Assembly: GCA_050084985.1 (NCBI GenBank)
Contig: JBITNC010000001.1
Span: forward strand, 86,242,001-86,306,000
Reading direction: 5' to 3'
Source of the DNA: Nageia nagi
Lineage: Eukaryota; Pinophyta
Length of the DNA: 64,000 nucleotides
This document shows, piece after piece, positions 47,339 through 58,306 of the stretch. A program made the translations under genes and the position numbers. The first letter of the stretch is position 1; each line of letters starts with the position of its first letter. The notes below the pieces were generated by a model. It saw only the letters and a list, made by a program, of their open reading frames with translations, was not told where the DNA came from and ran no database searches.

Positions 47339-47931
47339 GCAAATAATGAAATGGTAAGTTGATAAAAACATGCATGTAATACTTTACAACTGTTAAACCT
47401 AGAAATTTTAATTCTATATTTTCTTACCTCCATAATAAGTAGAATAAAATATTTTTCCCCAAGATAACCTATTCAAAATATCATGAATCAGAAGGTCTAA
47501 ATAGATGTATCACTATTATAATATTAAATTATCCAAGTCCAAAATATGATAGGAAATATGGACTTTTAAGTAGATGGATGATGTAAGACCTGATAATTAT
47601 TTAATAAGATGTAAGATATGCAAACATAGTTTCATTATTTGTAATGATTATAAGATACAAACACATGATGCAAGGCCTAAGAATTGTTTGATAAGATGCA
47701 TGATGCAAATATTATTTTTTGAAGAAGTTAAATAAGATTCAAATATTCTCAAATGATAAAAAATACTACTATTATGATCAAGGATTATAGAATCATGCTC
47801 AAATGATTCAAATATGCTCTATAGTACTGCTACCACAATATTTTGATTTACTAGCATGAAGTAGACCATGTACATTGAGATGATTTAAAAATATTACCTC
47901 TTAAATTAATAAATAAAAAAGGGCATAATTG

Positions 47932-48040
47932 GGATAATTCTTCCAGGCTATGTCATCCTGGGTTACCCAAGGCACCTAAGCTCAATCAAAGTGCTAGCCA
48001 TGGATTCTTGAAGGATATCCTAATTGAAAATCACTTTTAG
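47932..48040. repeat. spaced direct repeat, copy 2
   Basis: Partner of 47112-47240. Confidence 0.7.
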
Positions 48041-48122
48041 TTTTTTACAAGTGCAACATATTGAAATGATCTAAATGCTTGAATAATACAACAAAAATGA
48101 TCAAAGTACACTAATATATATA

Positions 48123-48771
48123 TATAGACCCAAAATAATACAATTAATTATTTATGGGGGTTAATTAATGCACTATTGGTCTACTTGTTTCTTATTATTG
48201 CATATATCTGAAATATGGAAATAATGAGAAAAATACATACACTTATTCTTAATTAGATTGCGTATTTATTCCATTATGAGAAAACATACATGAAAGAAAG
48301 CATACATTCATTCAATTGCATGCCACTGGCATCCTATATTAGGTACATTGCTAGTAGATTAAGATAAGCAATATAATAAATGCAATAAAGAATGTAGTGT
48401 GGAAATAATGAAAGAATCATTAGATAACACACATAAGATATAACTTATAAATAATATGCATAACAGAGTGATTTATCATGTGCTAAAATCTCTTTAGGAT
48501 CCTCACCATATTTGTTTACCTGTGACCTCCTCCTCTTCTGAAGATGATGTCGAGATGCTTTTTGAGTCATATTTGATGCCTTTATATATGACAACATATT
48601 TATATGACTTAGATCATTTTTACCCCTTGTATATGTCACAAGGGTCCATTACATAAATTACATAGCTTTGACATAACTTTGGGTATTATTTAACCCCTTT
48701 TTACATAATACATCATTGAGGCTCTAAAATGAATTATTTAATAAATAATATTTCATTTTTAGAAGTCTACA
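48123..48771 (-). repeat. 3' LTR of Tat-2
   Basis: 649 bp, plus-strand TATAGACCCAAAATAAT...AGAAGTCTACA; related to the Tat-1 LTRs at both ends but diverged in the middle. U3-end hairpin arms 48726-48738 and 48747-48759 have one mismatch. Confidence 0.82.
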
Positions 48772-50369
48772 ATTACCCCTCTTTGGAGGTGTGACTAAAG
48801 CAATAAAATTGCATGTCCAAAGAAGAAGTGTAGAAGAAATATTTTTGAGATCTTTGAACTTTTTGTTATACTATCCCTTATTGTTGATGATGATGAGGGT
48901 CTCTTATTATTCCCTTTTGACTTGGATGCCCTAGGAAAGTTCCTTGAATGGTGTAACCAAGAAAAAATATGATGAATAATCTCTTTCTAAGAATTATGCT
49001 ATGTGATTAATGGAAATGACTTGTGATATGATGTAGCTAGATGGTCCCATATCCAATTTTGGAGGTGGAAGATATTTTGGCCCTTATCCTACTTCAACCA
49101 TGAATTTGGTAGTTTCATCATTTTTGATACTTAGGAACCATTTGCACTTACATCCATGCCTTGAAACATAGAGGATCTACTTTAACTGTGATGAAATGGA
49201 CACCATTGGTAGTGTAGGGAATAGTGTGCATGCCACTGATGATGTGGAAATTTGTATATTTTCTTTTGCTCTTTGGGATGTAGAAACCTACAATGAAATA
49301 TTAGTCATAAAAATATGATGGATGCATAGTGAGTTGCATCATCCATTGATGATGAATCAATGTTAGCAATCTATTTATAGTTGCATCATTGGTTTATATT
49401 TTAAGTGAGCGAACTCTCACTAGCCATATCATTAGCCATCAATGATCATACATTTTATGTCTATGATATAAAGATATTATGCTTTGGATTAATTCAAAGT
49501 AAAAATCATGTGGATACACAACAAGTTACATCATCTATTGGAGATGATCCAATGTCAACATCTTGCTCATGGTTGTCTCGTTGGTTTACTTTTAAGTGAG
49601 TGAACTCTCACTACCTGTGTCATTGGTCATCGATGATCATACATTTTATGTCTATGATTCAAAGACAATATGCTTTGGATTGGTTCAAAGCAAATATCAT
49701 GTGGATACATAGCAAGTTGTATCATCCATTAGAGATGATCTAATGTCAACATCTTGCTCATGATTGCATTGTCAATTAACTTTTAAGTGAGTGAACTCTC
49801 ACTAGTAGTGTCATTGGCCATCAACAATCATACATTTTATGTCTATGATTTGAAGATATTGGATTATCTTTTTTTTTCACACTATTGGCATCATGATAAT
49901 AGTCATCTACATTGCTGATGGCATTGAATTCCTTGAATTTTATAAAAATAAAATTATTTTGCCTTTTGATAGTTAATATCTGCTTATTCATCATAATTTT
50001 AGTTGAATATAAGATTGCCTGCAGCTAATGCTAAAAAAAGGGGGTAAGGGATGTAGATATTTCACATACATGAAGTGTTTTACATCCCAAATATACCACA
50101 TCATCATTTGAGTAATATTCATGAATTAAAAAAATATGGAAGAGAACAATGTTGTTCATAGCTTTGAGAAATGTAGCGCATAATGTAGAGAAAAGTCCAA
50201 AAGAGGAGATAATACTTCTCATGTTCCTTTGTTCTATAGTTCACATTGCTAACATTGTGGGAAGTTTTAGATTTTACAAAAAAATAAAGGTTTGTGTGCC
50301 CCTGTTCATGGATTCTATGTTTTATGGGGTACAAAACTGTCATTTCTAAGAATAGAAATATTTAATATG
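48772..50369 (-). other. 3' non-coding region of Tat-2
   Basis: Starts with the polypurine tract (minus strand CCAAAGAGGGGTAAT, 48772-48786). A short frame near 48890-48960 reads GHPSQKGIIRDPHHHQQ, like Tat-1. The tandem repeat at 49320-49860 is listed separately. Confidence 0.75.
49320..49860. repeat. tandem repeat, 191-bp unit, about three copies
   Basis: GAACTCTCAC-type motifs start at 49411, 49602 and 49793, giving a period of 191. Each unit has AAGTGAGTGAACTCTCACT, in which AGTGAG and CTCACT are complementary, plus CATACATTTTATGTCTATGA and CATGTGGATACA. Tat-1 has the same unit (period 187) at 17510-17830. Confidence 0.9.
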
Positions 50370-51500
50370 GATAGCATTGAATATATTTGGCTCTTCTTTT
50401 CCATCCATGGATTATAGTCTATATACATGTGATCCTATTGCATTAATCACAATGTATGGGCCTAGCCAATTGGGCTCAAACTTACCTTTTGTTTTATCAT
50501 TTGCTGCTATTTTGTTAATGTTTTCTTTCAACACTAGATCTCCTACCTTGAATTCCTTGGCTTTGATTTTTTTTCCAAATGCTCTTTTGAGTTTTGCATG
50601 GTATACCTTTTGATGTTTAATGGATCTAATTCTCTTCTCATTTAATGATTCTAGCTATTGCAACCTTGATTTTCTTGCATATTAATTAGATATGTCACCT
50701 TGTAAGAAAATTCTAAGGGAAGGGATCTCCAACTCAAGTGGGACAATGGCTTCATCTCCATATACCAATGAAAATGGTGTTTCCCTAGTGGCTGTATGGA
50801 TACTAGCTCTATAAGCCCATAATGTGTATGGTAATTTATCATGCCAATCTTTATTGTATTTATCCCATGTTTTAGCAAGTATGCTCTTGATTATCTTATT
50901 TGTGGCTTCAACTTGACCATTACCTTGAGGGTAATATATGGAAGAAAATGTTTGTGCAATATGAAACTTCTTTCAAAATGCCTTCATGTCTTTACCTTTA
51001 AAATTTGGGCTATTGTCCATTATAAACCTTTATGTTACACCAAACCTTGTGATGATGTTTTTAGTGAGGAATGCAATGATTTTAGTTTGAGTGAATAATC
51101 TCATTAGGATAACTTCCACCCACTTAGTGGTGAATTCTGTAGCTATGATGAAAATTTGTGTCCTTCTCTAGAGTGAGGATTAATCATACCAATCAAATCT
51201 ATGCCCCAAGTAGCTAATGGCCATGGAGAAATAATAGAATGTAATTCTTGGGTAGGTTGCTTCTCTAAATTTGCATATTTTTGGCACTGCAAACAAGTTT
51301 TAACATGAGCCTTACAATTCTATTCCATAGTAGGCCAATAGTATCCAATCCTCAAAATTTTGGTGTGTAGTGCTTTTGCATGGAAGTGACCACCACATAA
51401 ACCATCATGAGCTTGTTCCTAAGGTAGTAACTATCTCATCTTATGTTAAGCATCTCAACAATACACCATCAAATGATCTCCTATATAAGACTTCTCCTAT
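50370..51500 (-). pseudogene. Ty3/gypsy integrase of Tat-2, catalytic residues present
   Basis: The N-terminus reads VLYRRSFDGVLLRCLT near 51470. The core has GIDLIGM-type sequence near 51200 (first Asp), FIMDNSPNFKGKDMKAF near 51010 (second Asp) and YYPQGNGQVEATNKIIKSIL near 50930-50880 (Glu codon 50907-50909). The C-terminus reads LPYTLWAYRASIHTATRETP, RAFGKKIKAKEFKVGDLVL and KFEPNWLGPYIVINAIG. Frameshifts and stops break it, so it is inactive as a gene, but the DDE triad can still be read, unlike in Tat-1. Confidence 0.85.
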
Positions 51501-51599
51501 TATCACATATCTTATTACAGTTCTTTTCAATCTTACTTTTTCATTACTATCAAAATTTTTAGGAACTATTTGATTTTTCAAATAATTGTAGATATCAAT

Positions 51600-52110
51600 G
51601 TACCAATGCTAAAAATCATTCTCTTCTATAATAAGGCAAGCTTGAATCTCATCCATATGATCTATATAAGAAGGATAACTTAACTTATGAGTTGTAAGGA
51701 TGGTATCTTCATCTTCAATTTCAATTGGTACTAGTGTAGCTGTATCTACCATTGTATTTGCATACCTATTATTAGTTCTTAAAATATTTTGAATAGTATA
51801 TCTATCAAATTGATCCAATAAATCAGTCACTATAAGTCTATAAGGTTTTAAATTTTCATCCTTAGTATCAAACAAATCTTGTACTTGATTGGCAATAAGC
51901 TAGGAATCCCCATATATCTCTATATTCTTAATCTTCAAAATTACAACTTTCAATCCTAATATGAGTGCCTCATATTCAACCATATTATTTGTACAATCAA
52001 AAGCAAGCTTGTATGCCATGGGGATTACCTAATTTGTAGGAGATACCAAAATAATACCTACTCCTACTCTATGAGAACATTTTGAACCATCAAAATACAA
52101 GGTCTAGAGA
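51600..52110 (-). pseudogene. second (archaeal-type) RNase H of Tat-2
   Basis: The minus strand reads GVGIILVSPTN-type start, MAYKLAFDCTNNMVEYEALI, then IYGDS and MFDTKDENLKPYRLIVTDLL. The latter belongs to an 88-codon open frame (51609-51875). This domain marks the Tat/Ogre branch. Confidence 0.82.
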
Positions 52111-52199
52111 GTTGGATCATCTTCCATGAGACATATGTACTCATAAAGGATCAAGATCTCATTAAAAGTCATGTCACTGACATCCCTCTAGTAGGTTTG

Positions 52200-52900
52200 C
52201 ATGCTGTTAGTGGCATGGGTTGCCTTGATATGCATCTAGAAATTAGTCATAGATAACTGCCTTCTCATATTGAGGGAAATCCACTATCAAATATGTGATT
52301 GCTTAGCCTTTGATAGATTTTTGTTTTACAACATTTATATAAAATTCTTGTAACAACATTAACCACTTTGCAAGTCTACCTGATAGATGTTGTTTAGCCA
52401 TAAGATATTTCAATGGGTTGATAGGACTAATAATAAATGTAGTGCAATATAATAAATAATGCCTCAATTTTTTAGTTATGAAAATAATACCATAGCAAAT
52501 TATTTCCATAGAGGTGTATCTAGTCTTATAATCAATCAATGTTTTGCTAAGATAATAGATGGCTCTTTCCTTATTTTTTGTATCTTTTTGAAAAAGTATT
52601 GTTCCTAGTGCATATAATGTGGTTGAGATGTATAATTATGAAGTTTTGAAAAATCCATAAGGACTAGGATGGGAGGATTAATTAAATATTGTTTGATATC
52701 CTCAAATTCTTTTTGATAATTTTCATCCCATACAAATTTGATATCCTTTTTGAGCAAATGAGTGAATGGCCTACATTTATCTCCAAGTTATGAAATGAAT
52801 CTTCTAACTAAATTTTATTTTACCTTAGAGGATCCTTAATTGTTTTAACTTTTTGGGTGGAGGCATACTAACAATGGCTTTGACTTTTGTAGGATTTGCT
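52200..52900 (-). pseudogene. RNase H of Tat-2
   Basis: A 78-codon open frame (52303-52539) reads YTSMEIICYGIIFITKKLRH and INPLKYLMAKQHLSGRLAKW, the standard RNase H segment (...YLMSKP.LSGR.AKW...), with the RT connection region at about 52600-52900. Confidence 0.82.
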
Positions 52901-52959
52901 TATATTTCTCTATTAGAAACCATGAATTCTAATAATTTACTAGAAGTAAATTTGAATGC

Positions 52960-53740
52960 ATATTTTTGAGGTTTAAGTATTAATTTGTACCTTTACAAAA
53001 TGGTGAATACCTCTTCAATCAATTGTAGATGATCTTGTCCTTTCTTGGATTTGACTAAAATATCATCAACATATGCCTCCATGGTTTTGTGAATATGGTC
53101 ATGAAACATGGTGACCATTGTTCTTTGATATGTAGCTCCTGCATTTTTAAGTACAAAAGGCATAACCATCCAAAAAAATTACCCCAAGGGGTAGTAAAAG
53201 CTATTTTATGTTGATTAGTAGGGTTAATCAAAATTTGGTTATAGCTAGAAAATCCATTCATGAATGGTAATGTATCATGACCATCTATACTATCAATAAT
53301 CATATCAATATTTGGTAATGTAAAATAATCTTTTGGAAAAGCATTATTAATATCATGAAAATTTGTACATACCCATATTTCACCAGTTGGTTTGGAAAAA
53401 GGGAAAACATTATCCATCCAATTAGAATAGTCAATAAGCCTTATGAAACTAGCATTCAAATATTTCTCTATATCTTTCTTGACTAGTAAGGCATTGGAAG
53501 GGTGCATCTTTCAAGGTTTTTATTTGATTGGCTTGATGCCCTCTTTTAATGGTAGACTATGCATAATAAATGAGGTATCTAATCCTAACATATCATCATA
53601 AGACCAAGAAAAATTCTTAGAATGCTCAATAAACTTATTTTTGTACCTATCTTCTTGAAGAGGTAAGGCTGCTCCAATTTGTAATAATCTCTCATCATGT
53701 ATAGTGCCAATATTTATGTGTATCAACTCTTGTGGAAATG
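52960..53740 (-). pseudogene. reverse transcriptase of Tat-2, YVDD intact
   Basis: A 150-codon open frame (53055-53507) carries KKDIEKYLNASFIRLIDYSN, FSKPTGEIWVCTNFHDINNA, PNIDMIIDSIDGHDTLPFMN and HKIAFTTPWGNFF. Right after a frameshift the catalytic box reads EAYVDDILVKSK (YVDD at 53062-53073). Upstream, DRYKNKFIEHSKNFSWSYDD and HSLPLKEGIKPIK (53520-53726) belong to the RT N-terminal region. Confidence 0.88.
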
Positions 53741-53756
53741 TAAGATCTTATTTTTG

Positions 53757-55850
53757 CATGATTGAATTGAAGAAACTTGAGGCAAAGGTGAAGAAAAGTG
53801 AAATAATTTTTGATCCTATGATGGATGAAGCCATGAAGGCAAATGAAAAATTGAATAAGCTTTTTGATGAGAAGTTGAAGGCTCTAAATATTAGAGATTA
53901 GGTAGATCTTGTAGCAGTGATCAATCACCCTATATAAGGTAGTGTATTGAATCTGCTTCAAGGAATTGGTGCCATCAAGTTCGAGCTTCAAAGGGTAATT
54001 GTAGTTGGAATGCCAAAACTTTGGAGTGCTAATAATACTCCAATTCTAGAAGTTGAACTTGTGAATAATATTTAGAAAATAGGTACTAATGTTTTTGACA
54101 TTGGGGTATTGTTATCTTCATTTGATGAGATAGGTATGTTGAATTTCTTTGATTCATTTGCAAAGGTTGGGGCTAAATTGCAGCAATTGCTCCATAGCCA
54201 TGGACCAATTTCATATGAAGTTCTAAATGCTATAGCCTTAACCCTTTCAAGGCTAAAATATTATTCTATCATCCATGGAAGCTAGGAAAAGGGGTAGCAG
54301 TTACTAGGTTTTCAAAATTGAAAGAGTTTAGCCATTGCATTAGGTTCTTAAAATTCCTCCAATATAGGCAAAATTTTCCCAAAGAAATTTCCAAAAGATA
54401 TATCCATACATAGCTCAATATTCCAGAAGCTATTCTAGCATGTATTGAGCTCATTTTTTCTATTTTGTATGGCCTAGGTAGACTCCTCATGTTGATTTTG
54501 GAAGTTACAATTTGGTTTTTATTAAAAATGAGCTAAGTATGGTGGATTCAAGAATGACATTAGCATGGTATAGGCAAGCCTTAGTTTTTGGTACAAATCA
54601 GACCTGGTGAGTGAATATGTCATGAGTAAAGTTAAAGATTTTTTATGTGATTATGTTTTCCTCTAAGTGTAAAAAGTGGATGATGTAAGAAAAGGGGGTT
54701 AAGAAATAAATAAGCATATTAATTTCAATCTATCCAAGCTTGAAGAGCAATGACATCAACATTATAGTTTATGTTACGAAGGATGGCATTTTGAGTATTG
54801 AGAGTCCACCATGAGTCCTTAACTTAAGTTTTCCATTTTTCAAAGAGAAAAGAATAGGATGCTGTTAGTGTTGAGCAAAATACTTTTGAATTGGATAGTG
54901 AAGTATGATGACATCACTCAAGGAGAAAGTAACCCCCAAAGAAGAGAATAAACAACTAGAAAGTTTTGAAATTGACAGAGATAATTAGAAAAGCTTTGGA
55001 AATAAGGTGTATCTCTAGATACTCTTCAGTAAGAAAACAAATGATGATGTAGAGGTAGTTACAACTCTTAGGAATTCCAGTTTAGAGAAACATCCACATG
55101 GTAAGAGTAGTTAAATGTTATTTTAATAGGCTAAATCTATTGAGCTATTTTTGTAACCATTTTAATTCAGTTACTTTGTAACCATTATAGCATAGCTTAA
55201 ATAGACCTAAAGCGATGCAAAAATGGTCAAAATCCTTAGTATTTACCTTTGCATTTATTTTTTGATACCTTTTATTTTCACTAGCAATATAATACTATAT
55301 TGACCTTTCTTTCCCAATACTTGTTACAATTATTTTCAATTTAGTTATATTATGAAAATAGATGAATGTTTCCTAAATAATAATACCAAGGTGTTGGAAT
55401 AACTATGTTTGGTACATGGTAGATGTATGCTAAGAAATAATTAAGAGAGTAAAGACTTACTCTATGGCTACAACACTAGGTTCTTGCCAAGGTTTCACAC
55501 ATTATGGAAGCCCACACTAAACCAATGATTTTCTCCTTTGCTTTAACTCTTGTTACCTTATATATTTATTTTATTTCTTGTACTCTACCCTTTTACTTCT
55601 TTCTAGTTACTTACTCTTTAATGTTATGCCCAACGTATAAGGAACTAACCTTCTCTGAAGATCAAATTATCATGGATAGTTTATTCACAATGTACTATTG
55701 TTGAGATTATCATGGGTGAAGTTATTACACAATATCAATCAATAGAACCCCATTTCTATTTTACTTGCCCATCATTACCCAAGCCTATTTGGGTCATTTG
55801 AGTCTTAGAGGTATTAGGGAAAGTAGGCATTCGTTATTTAGATTTCCCAA
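53757..55850. other. foreign segment of about 2 kb inside Tat-2
   Basis: Tat-1 has only about 410 bp of sequence between the points that flank this segment, and homology stops near 53757 and resumes near 55850. Most of it is therefore an insertion or replacement. Its plus strand holds a decayed frame (53762-54283). 55130-55200 (TTTTGTAACCATTTTAATTC...) looks like an LTR or 3' UTR. No terminal repeats or target duplication could be fixed. Confidence 0.6.
53762..54283 (+). pseudogene. decayed frame of unknown family in the Tat-2 insert
   Basis: Opposite in orientation to Tat-2. One frame of about 170 codons with only three internal stops and one at the end. It begins IELKKLEAKVKKSEI (probably coiled coil), continues FDPMMDEAMKANEKLNKLFD and GSVLNLLQGIGAIKFELQRV, then VGMPKLWSANNTPILEVELV and KVGAKLQQLLHSHGPISYEV. 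The three internal stops could come from single C-to-T changes in CAA, CAG or CGA. I do not recognise the protein. It could be a captured host gene piece or a gag of another element type. Confidence 0.45.
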
Positions 55851-56239
55851 AACCCCCCTTTATATTTACAAGTTTGAACCATGTACTTATGAAAAAAAGA
55901 AAAGGGAAAGATCTTACCCAATTTAGAAGATGAAGGTATATTCATTGAAAGGGTATAGTTTGACTTTTCAACTAAGTCAGAGTAGGGTTGGTCATTGTTT
56001 CCATCATTATCACATCATTAGAATCCTTCTAGCAACATGGTACACTGCTATAGACCTTCAACAACTAACATCTTGGGCCATCCCAAGTCTTTAATAGATG
56101 CAAATAGGTCTGTATCATTAATTTTGTAGGGCATTCCAAGGGCTCTATATCATATCATGGTGGTAACATGGCAAATTCTTTGAGATCAGTAACATTTCAT
56201 AGTGCATATGGCTCAGGATCTCTCATGACTATATGTACT

Positions 56240-57013
56240 TCACCTTGGAATTGAAACTTCAATCTACCATGTACTGTAGAAGGGATTTCATCCATATCAT
56301 GAATCCAAGGTCTACCCAAAAGCATGTTATATGATAATTTAGACTCTATAACCTAAAATTTTGCTGCTATAGTCCTAAAACCTATAGTAATCATGAGTGT
56401 AGATGTTTTTAAAGGTTTCTTTGATGAGATATTATAATCCCTAATCCTAAAAGTAGCTTCTTCTAATGAAGGAATCTATAGACTTTTCTCTTGTAATTGA
56501 ATCAAAAAATAATTTAAACATACATTTATAGCTGATCCATTATATACCATTGTTTGTTTAACTTCCCATCCATCAACCATAGGTGTGATATATAAAGTTT
56601 AACATTCATATAACAATTCTTGATTGAGCTTCTTAGATTTGTAAAAAGAAATAACATCATATTCCTTAATGGTTCTAATTTTTTTTAGAAAAAATAGGAG
56701 CTAAAATATTAGTAGGGATAGTTTTATTTTTAAACAAGGCATATAATATATCCTTGTGAACTTGAGATGTAGAAATAAGATCATATAAACTAATTTTGGT
56801 AGATGTATTTTTTAATTGATCAATCATTCTATAAACTTTAAGATCATGTGGGATACTTACTTGTTCAATTATAATCAGATTTGGAACATTATGTGGGCAT
56901 CCTTTTCTTAAGTTAGCACAAATCTCCTTTTCCATTGAAATGATATTGATTCTAGGTCCTTGGTTAGCAAGGCTTTTATCAATTGTATAACTTCCTTTCT
57001 CCACAAGCTCCAA
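56240..57013 (-). pseudogene. aspartic protease of Tat-2; catalytic Asp lost
   Basis: The minus strand reads EVKQTMVYNGSAINVCLNYF near 56540, where the usual VDNGS reads VYNGS: codon 56542-56544 is TAT (Tyr). [20 protein letters not shown] follows near 56330. Upstream, a 112-codon open frame (56675-57013) covers the gag-protease linker (DQLKNTSTKISLYDLISTSQ), matching Tat-1 22850-23010. The protease cannot cut. Confidence 0.82.
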
Positions 57014-57815
57014 TATTGTTGTCTCTAATGTCTTGCAAAATTTTTTAGCATGCCCTTTTCATTGATGGTAAGTACAATATAAATCAAAGCATCCCATAGG
57101 AGTATTATCATCTTGAGAAGACATTTCAAGGGGATGTAAAAGTCCTCTTTTCATTATATCCCTCAAAATAATGCATGGTTGTACCAAAAATGTATATGAG
57201 TTCTCTTTTATAGTTTGAGATATTTGCATCTTTGGAGGGAAACTAGGTCTTTCTGCCATATGTACCAACTTTTTTCATCTTTTTTTGCATATGTTTGTTG
57301 AGTGTCTCAAAAAAATGGATTATGTGCATATTTAAACTCACCTAAATCTAATAATACCTTCTCTTTATATAAAAAATTATTGAACTAATACTCCAAAACT
57401 AATATCTTTGGCACTAGGAGCATGCGAATTAAGAATAGGTATAATAGATTCATGAAAAATAACATAAATTTCATGTTCATATAATTTACTTTGAATATAT
57501 TTTCAAACATTTTTGATTCATAAAACATAATTCTCTATGTTTTCATTTCTTCTTTTTTGAGTTGCACATAATTCAGATACATTGCTTTGCTCCTTGATGT
57601 CGTGCTTGTATTGGCCTATGAATGCTTTGACCAAGGTGTTAAATGAATCAATTGAATTACTAAGTAGAGCATAGAACCATTGAATAGCATCCCCTTTTAG
57701 ACTCCTTGGGAAGAATTTTTCCATTAATCTCTTCTCCGATACTAGCTTCAACAAGCACACCTAAAATTGGTGAGATATTGTTTGGGATCTTATTCACTAC
57801 TAAACATCTCGAACT
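57014..57815 (-). pseudogene. gag of Tat-2, N-terminus missing
   Basis: The gag core FPRSLKGDAIQWFYALLSNS, then TLVKAFIGQYKHDIKEQSNV, is in an 80-codon open frame (57518-57760). A knuckle-like motif CTYHQ, stop, KGHAKKFCKTLE (about 57075-57030) keeps its Cys and His residues, unlike Tat-1. The frame is cut at 57815 by the copia LTR. Confidence 0.83.
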
Positions 57816-58291
57816 TGTTGGAATGTATAATGCATTATTGTAAAGGTTATGTTAAATCTTCTATATAAATTCACTAATAATTAAGGGTATTATTTGATAC
57901 CTTAAGTATTTTAGTGAATATAATAATGTAACTTGTCCTACACTCTAAGTCATGAGCATGCCCCTTGGGTTAAAGGATGTGCATGTCATGCTTATGCAAT
58001 CCAAGAGGGATTTTGGCCTATAAATAGAAGGATTCCTCTTTGTAATTACATACCAATAGTGGAGTAAAGATATGCTATAGGATAGAAGTGTAGGAGTTGA
58101 GATTAGGAGAATTGTAAGAGAGTTGTATTTGTGAGAGAAGTAAAGATCTAGTTAGTTGATGTACTCCTAGTTGGAGGAACCACTTTATATCTTTTGTTGT
58201 GAGATTGTTTTGTGTATTTGTTGGATGTAATTGTGAGCTTTCATGTGATATTGGTACTTTAGGAATTATCTTGTTAGTGCTAGTTCCTTAA
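57816..58291 (+). repeat. 5' LTR of a plus-strand copia element
   Basis: Starts TGTTGGAATG exactly where Tat-2 breaks off, has a clear TATA box (CCTATAAATAGAAG at about 58018-58030), and ends a few bases before a primer site. No second copy lies in the window, so the element either extends past 64000 or is a truncated piece. The exact 3' border (58290-58293) is uncertain. Confidence 0.78.
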
Positions 58292-58294
58292 AAT

Positions 58295-58306
58295 TGGTAT
58301 CAAAGC
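58295..58306 (+). other. primer-binding site (initiator Met tRNA type)
   Basis: TGGTATCAAAGC, 11 of 12 bases as in the copia consensus, just after the LTR. Confidence 0.82.

Larger units (their letters stand above)
43497..48122. other. unclassified repeat-rich spacer
   Basis: The lower part (to about 44345) may be an LTR: on the minus strand a purine run GAGAGGGGAGAAC precedes TTGTAATGTCTCC, like a polypurine tract plus LTR start, but no partner was found. The rest holds a 154-bp tandem repeat, decayed minus-strand reading frames, an (AC)n tract and a spaced direct repeat, listed separately. Confidence 0.45.
48123..57815 (-). mobile_element. Tat-2: second Ty3/gypsy dual-RNase-H element, 5' end cut off
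   Basis: Minus-strand element closely similar to Tat-1. Present: 3' LTR (48123-48771), 3' non-coding region with tandem repeats, integrase, second RNase H, RNase H, RT, protease, gag. Missing: gag N-terminus, leader and 5' LTR, because the sequence breaks at 57815 (after AACATCTCGAACT) against a copia LTR. It also carries foreign sequence between RT and protease (53757-55850). Confidence 0.9.

Noticed and set aside
47174-47433. Two open frames with long Val-Cys runs
   Set aside because: They are translations of the (AC)n microsatellite, not genes.
49405-49599. 64-codon plus-strand frame in Tat-2
   Set aside because: It lies within the 191-bp tandem repeat and is not conserved in the next unit.
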